A stretch of DNA of 64,000 nucleotides, taken from positions 3,505,634-3,569,633 of the forward strand of contig NW_004450478.1 in assembly GCF_000321225.1 (NCBI RefSeq), in the 5' to 3' direction. A program made the position numbers and the translations under genes. A model generated the notes under the pieces. The model ran no database searches. It was given only the letters and a program-made list of their open reading frames with translations, and was not told where the DNA came from. The DNA comes from Odobenus rosmarus divergens (Eukaryota > Chordata > Mammalia > Carnivora > Odobenidae). Shown here one piece after another: positions 60,523 to 64,000 of the stretch (positions are counted from its first letter, which is position 1; each line of letters starts with the position of its first letter).

Positions 60523-61329
60523 ATCAATAGTTACAATAAGTTACAAGAAACACACGAAACAGAGGATGTAGTAATAAAAAGGATGCAACAGATATAGACA
60601 AACATGGAAATATATGAAAGATATATTAATATAAGTGAAAAATTAAGTTTCAGAACAGCATGTATAATATCATTTTTCAGATAAAGAGAACATCTTACTC
60701 CCCCTCCAACTCCTCACTGAAATCTACCCTTCTCAAATACTGGCCAAGTCAAATATGGGTTAGACTACTTCCCTCTGTAATCCTGACCTGAACCGACACC
60801 TTCCTAGATGGAATTCACTCCCAAGGCCTCAATAATCAACACTCTGCAAAGGATTCCAAAAGCTCTACTCCTACAATTCCTACTATCAGGAGTTTCTGTT
60901 ATCATCTGCAATTCACACAGCCAACTAAATATTGCCAATTTTTTCTTCACAACATTTCTATTATATAGCCTTGGCATAGCAACTAGATTTCATCTATGTG
61001 AACTTGGACTGATTGGTAGTGGCTGCCTGTAGGGATATGCTGAGTATTCAGAGACCACATCTGGACATAGTAGGAAAAAATGCTGAGTGATAGTGGTGTC
61101 TGCCATGTACACAAAGACCATGGATTTACTATACCTCATAACCCTTTTTTTGTTCCAGATGCTGCTACAATTCAGGTTCCTTAGCCAGGCCAGGTCAGCT
61201 AAGATAATGAATATGAAAATGTTTACTAAACTTTAAACCATTACTGAATTATTTCCATTATGAATGTAATTTCTAGTTTTCCCCATCTCTAGATCCTTCT
61301 AGCTTGACACTTTTTGAATCAAAAATCTT

Positions 61330-61765
61330 TTTGACCCCTTACTACTTAAGGACTAAAGCTCAACCTCTAAGTCTGAAGGTCAAGGTCTTCCAAAACCTGG
61401 CAATTTACCCTTCAAATTTATCATTCATTATGTTCTCAAGCAAATATCATTCTCATTTCTAGCCAAGCCAGTCTGTTCAATATTTCCTAATACTCCATGC
61501 AAAATTTCTACTCTAAACTTACTTACACATTTCCCTCTACTTGAACTGAGCTGCTTCCTTGTTCCTGACCATTTAAGGTCCTCATATTCAAGCCCCACAA
61601 TGATGTACCAAATCCCACTGTAATCTATCTTTCCTCTCTATTATTTAAATCTTTATTATGTGCTGGCTTGTGAAACATATCTTTTTGTGCATGATTTTTG
61701 TCTTCCCCAGCTAAGGTGTAAGGACTAAATCTTACTCCTTTCACGTATTCCAAGATACTGAGAGG
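61330..61765 (+). repeat. LINE L2 3' fragment
   Basis: GGTCAAGGTCTTCCAAAACC, CCAAGCCAGTCTGTTC, CTCCATGCAAAATTTC and CCCCAGCTAAGGTGTAAGG follow L2 order on the plus strand; diverged. Confidence 0.55.
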
Positions 61766-62317
61766 ATGTTATGTTCTCATTAAGTCCTTAGTACTTGATC
61801 ATGATGACATTTCATTAATAAAAAGAGGAAATCATCTGGGTTTCTAACTAGCTTTATGCATTACATACAAGTCAATCAGCACCTTTACTATAATGAAAAC
61901 TTCTTAGGCATTTAAGGATCCTCTAATATTTTATGGCAATAAAAATATTCATCATAGTAGAGGGACAATTTCACTTAAAATTTTTTATTTTGGAACCAAA
62001 GACATGATAAACAACTTCACCTCTATCTTTATAATTTAAAATACTAAATAGTTTTAGCTTCTCCAAATCTAATATAAAATTTAACTTTAAAATGAAACCT
62101 GAAAAATATTTCATTGTCCAAAGGTTACTATACATTTGGCTTATGATAATTTTGATTTCCTCCTATCATTTTTAACAGCATTTTATATTCCTAGGTATCT
62201 TTCGTATTTCCCTTTTGTTTGAATTTATCTGGTGTTTAATGAGCACCCCTTTACAAAGACAGATTTCTATAGTAATCTTCAGAACAAGTTAAAAATAAGT
62301 TTAAAAAATCACTATGG

Positions 62318-62548
62318 TGGGGTGCCTGGGTGGCTCAGTCACTAAGTGTCTGCCTTCGGCTCAGGCCATGGTCCCAGGGTCCTGGGATTGAGCCCCGCAT
62401 CAGGCTCCCTGCTCAGCAGGAGGCCTGCTTCTCCCTCTCCCACTCCCCCTGCTTGTGTTCCCTCTCTCGCTGTGTCTCTCTGTGAAATAAATAAATAAAA
62501 TCTTTAAAATAAATAAATAAAATAAAAATAGCTAAACTTATATTAAAA
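62318..62548 (+). repeat. CAN-SINE with unusual tail
   Basis: Head GGGGTGCCTGGGTGGCTCAG, arctoid-type body, then an extended tail that includes non-SINE bases (ATAGCTAAACTTATATT at about 62528-62544) before the final A-run. Duplication AAAAAATCACTATGG at 62303-62317 and 62549-62563 encloses the extra bases. Confidence 0.94.
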
Positions 62549-63294
62549 AAAAAATCACTATGGCAGAGGAACCAAGGGGCCAAGGAAACTGAGAAACCAA
62601 GGAAATCAACAGAAATCCATAGTAAATTGAACTGTGAAGTTACTACAAATCTTTCATTTGATTCCATTTTCTAAAGGGGGCTTTTCTAGATTTGCCTCTT
62701 CAATATTACTCTAAACCCAATTATTTGGTCTCTTTAAAAAAGGGTCACAATTCCTCTATAACACATGAACTCCAAAGTGAAACTAATGTTGTCTAATTAA
62801 TTTCATTCTCCCAGATTGATATTATAGTCCTTAATCCTCCACTACTAAGAATACAGATATAGATACAATGGATACAATATGATAAAAACAGGATATATTT
62901 TTGTTACATATACTTATGAATAAAGTTAAATACACTAAACATCTTCTAGTTACTAAATAATACATGCCCACTTAAAAGTACTAGATGCTCAGTCATACAC
63001 CAATAAGAGTTACATTTACAGTTAACGATATATATTACTATGAACTTGTTTTGCTTCCAAAATCTTTACAGTGAAAGTGACCTCTATACTAATGCTGGGT
63101 TCTATAAACTCTTAGACAGATTAACTTTTCAATTAATTACCTATATCTGCTCTTTTATACCTCAACTTTGAATCAGTCTCTAAAATGACCAAGTCAGTTC
63201 ACCATAACTATTGAATCTAACACTTACACAAAAACTTTTTAAAAATCTTCTTTACCTTCTTTCACATGCTTCTCCAAATAGCCAGAACACTTCA

Positions 63295-63465
63295 GAAGTG
63301 GCAGCTACTCCAAGTGCTGTACATACATTATAGCATTATTCTCTGAAATCCTTGAGTAAGCCCATTTTACAAATCTAGACATTAAAGCTCATATTGGCTA
63401 AGAAATTTGCCTATAAGCTAAGAATAACAAGAAATAGGATTTGTAACCCAAATCTGCTAGATTCT
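63295..63465 (-). repeat. MIR
   Basis: AAGTGCTGTACATACATTATAG, CCCATTTTACAAATCTAGAC and GGATTTGTAACCCAAATCTG: reversed MIR. Confidence 0.6.
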
Positions 63466-64000
63466 TCTAAATCTCCTCCTATACTTATAGTTTATCCCAT
63501 ATGACACACACTTTTACTCACCTTTTTCCTCTACACTAGACGAGGTTGCCTTCTCCGCTTAGTAAATTCCAAATCCCATAAATATTAACCTTTTTTCTCT
63601 TTCCATACTCAAGGTGGAGTGGAGTATTCTCAGCCCTAACTTCCCACCAGTGCTGCCTTAATTCAGGCCCTCATCAAAACAATGATCCATCTAGGCACCT
63701 CTCCCTGTAAACCTATTTAAGAATTTAGAACAGAAACAAAGTAACTGTTGGACAGCTACTGTTACCACCTGTATTCAGCATCTGACTTAAATCATTTTGT
63801 TCTAATAAAGGAAGACTTAGGTCCAAATACAAACTGCATCAGAAACTGAAGATTTTAACAACCTGACTGAGCAATGAGAAATGCTAAATGAACTCCTAAG
63901 GAATAAAAGAGTTAGCAATTATAATTAATAAGTATTCAGTAATCTGTACGCTAGATGTTATAAAAATTATAGAAAATTACATAGACATAAGGTCTAATCT

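Larger units (their letters stand above)
3260..64000 (-). other. WASL: WASL gene (N-WASP), 5'-incomplete gene span
   Basis: Neural Wiskott-Aldrich syndrome protein is a cytoplasmic scaffold that, when released by CDC42-GTP and PIP2, presents actin monomers and the Arp2/3 complex to each other and starts branched actin filaments. Ten coding exons (numbered 2-11 by analogy with human WASL) lie on the minus strand and give 466 residues plus stop. Using a 39-residue exon 1, as in human, residue numbers match known landmarks: Tyr256 in VIYDF, WH2 motifs at 405-422 and 433-450, end at Asp505. Exon 1 and the promoter were not found; the span is therefore open at 64000. The low end is set at the proximal poly(A) candidate and may extend to about 885. 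All introns are GT-AG. This is a functional gene copy, not a processed pseudogene, because introns are present and the frame is intact. Confidence 0.97.
34278..64000 (-). other. WASL: WASL intron 1, partial
   Basis: At least 29.7 kb upstream of exon 2 with no exon 1, no GC-rich CpG island and no other gene visible. It is dominated by the transposons listed separately. Stretches without an assigned element include 37370-38650, 38880-41020, 43570-44690, 45370-46580 and 62570-63290; I see only AT-rich unique sequence there. Confidence 0.85.

Noticed and set aside
60808..61032. Plus-strand 74-codon frame
   Set aside because: No start context, domain or splice support; it lies in intron 1 between an MLT1 LTR and an L2 fragment.
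1..64000. Search for CRISPR-like arrays, tRNA or snRNA genes, or a novel multi-gene system
   Set aside because: The repeated units are SINEs spread at irregular distances with their own target duplications. The tRNA-like parts are SINE heads with decayed cloverleafs. Nothing resembles an undescribed multi-gene system.

Overview
The window is mammalian nuclear DNA from a carnivore. It is AT-rich and carries more than two dozen tRNA-Lys-derived CAN-SINEs, recognisable by a GGGGCGCCTGGGTGGCTCA head, a CT-rich middle and an AAATAAAT tail. It also has two carnivore L1 3' ends. The SINE subfamily matches what I know from bears, seals and mustelids. I found no copy of the young dog SINEC_Cf type, so a non-canid caniform is the best guess. 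This rests on pattern recognition, not on a database search.

The only protein-coding gene I can support is WASL (N-WASP), on the minus strand. Ten coding exons are present, exon 2 at 34143-34277 down to exon 11 at 5817-5878. Every intron is GT-AG, the reading frame runs on across all nine junctions, and no exon has a stop or frameshift. The exons sum to 1401 nt, which is 466 residues plus a stop. With the 39-residue exon 1 expected from human WASL, the protein would be 505 residues, the human length. Exon 1, the 5' UTR and the promoter are not here. They should lie beyond position 64000, so intron 1 is at least 29.7 kb long.

Layout: 1-885 is 3' flank starting in a SINE. 885-5816 holds the 3' UTR, with candidate poly(A) signals at 3278-3283, 3103-3108 and 903-908. 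5817-34277 holds exons 11 to 2, with introns of 1.2 to 6.5 kb. 34278-64000 is intron 1, made largely of transposon layers: a Tigger element, MaLR LTRs, an L1 in two opposed halves (about 50990-53280), a carnivore L1 3' end (53515-54009), and an old L1M (about 55950-60090) broken up by seven SINEs.

The exons encode in order the WH1 domain, the basic PIP2-binding stretch, the CRIB/GTPase-binding region, the proline-rich region, two WH2 motifs, the central helix and the acidic tail. This is a complete autoinhibited Arp2/3 activator apart from its first 39 residues. I saw no second gene, RNA gene, CRISPR array or bacterial-type system. The more interesting points are the 24-nt microexon, the G-rich strand of the polyproline exon, the stacked poly(A) signals, and several inverted SINE or L1 arrangements that would be transcribed inside WASL pre-mRNA.
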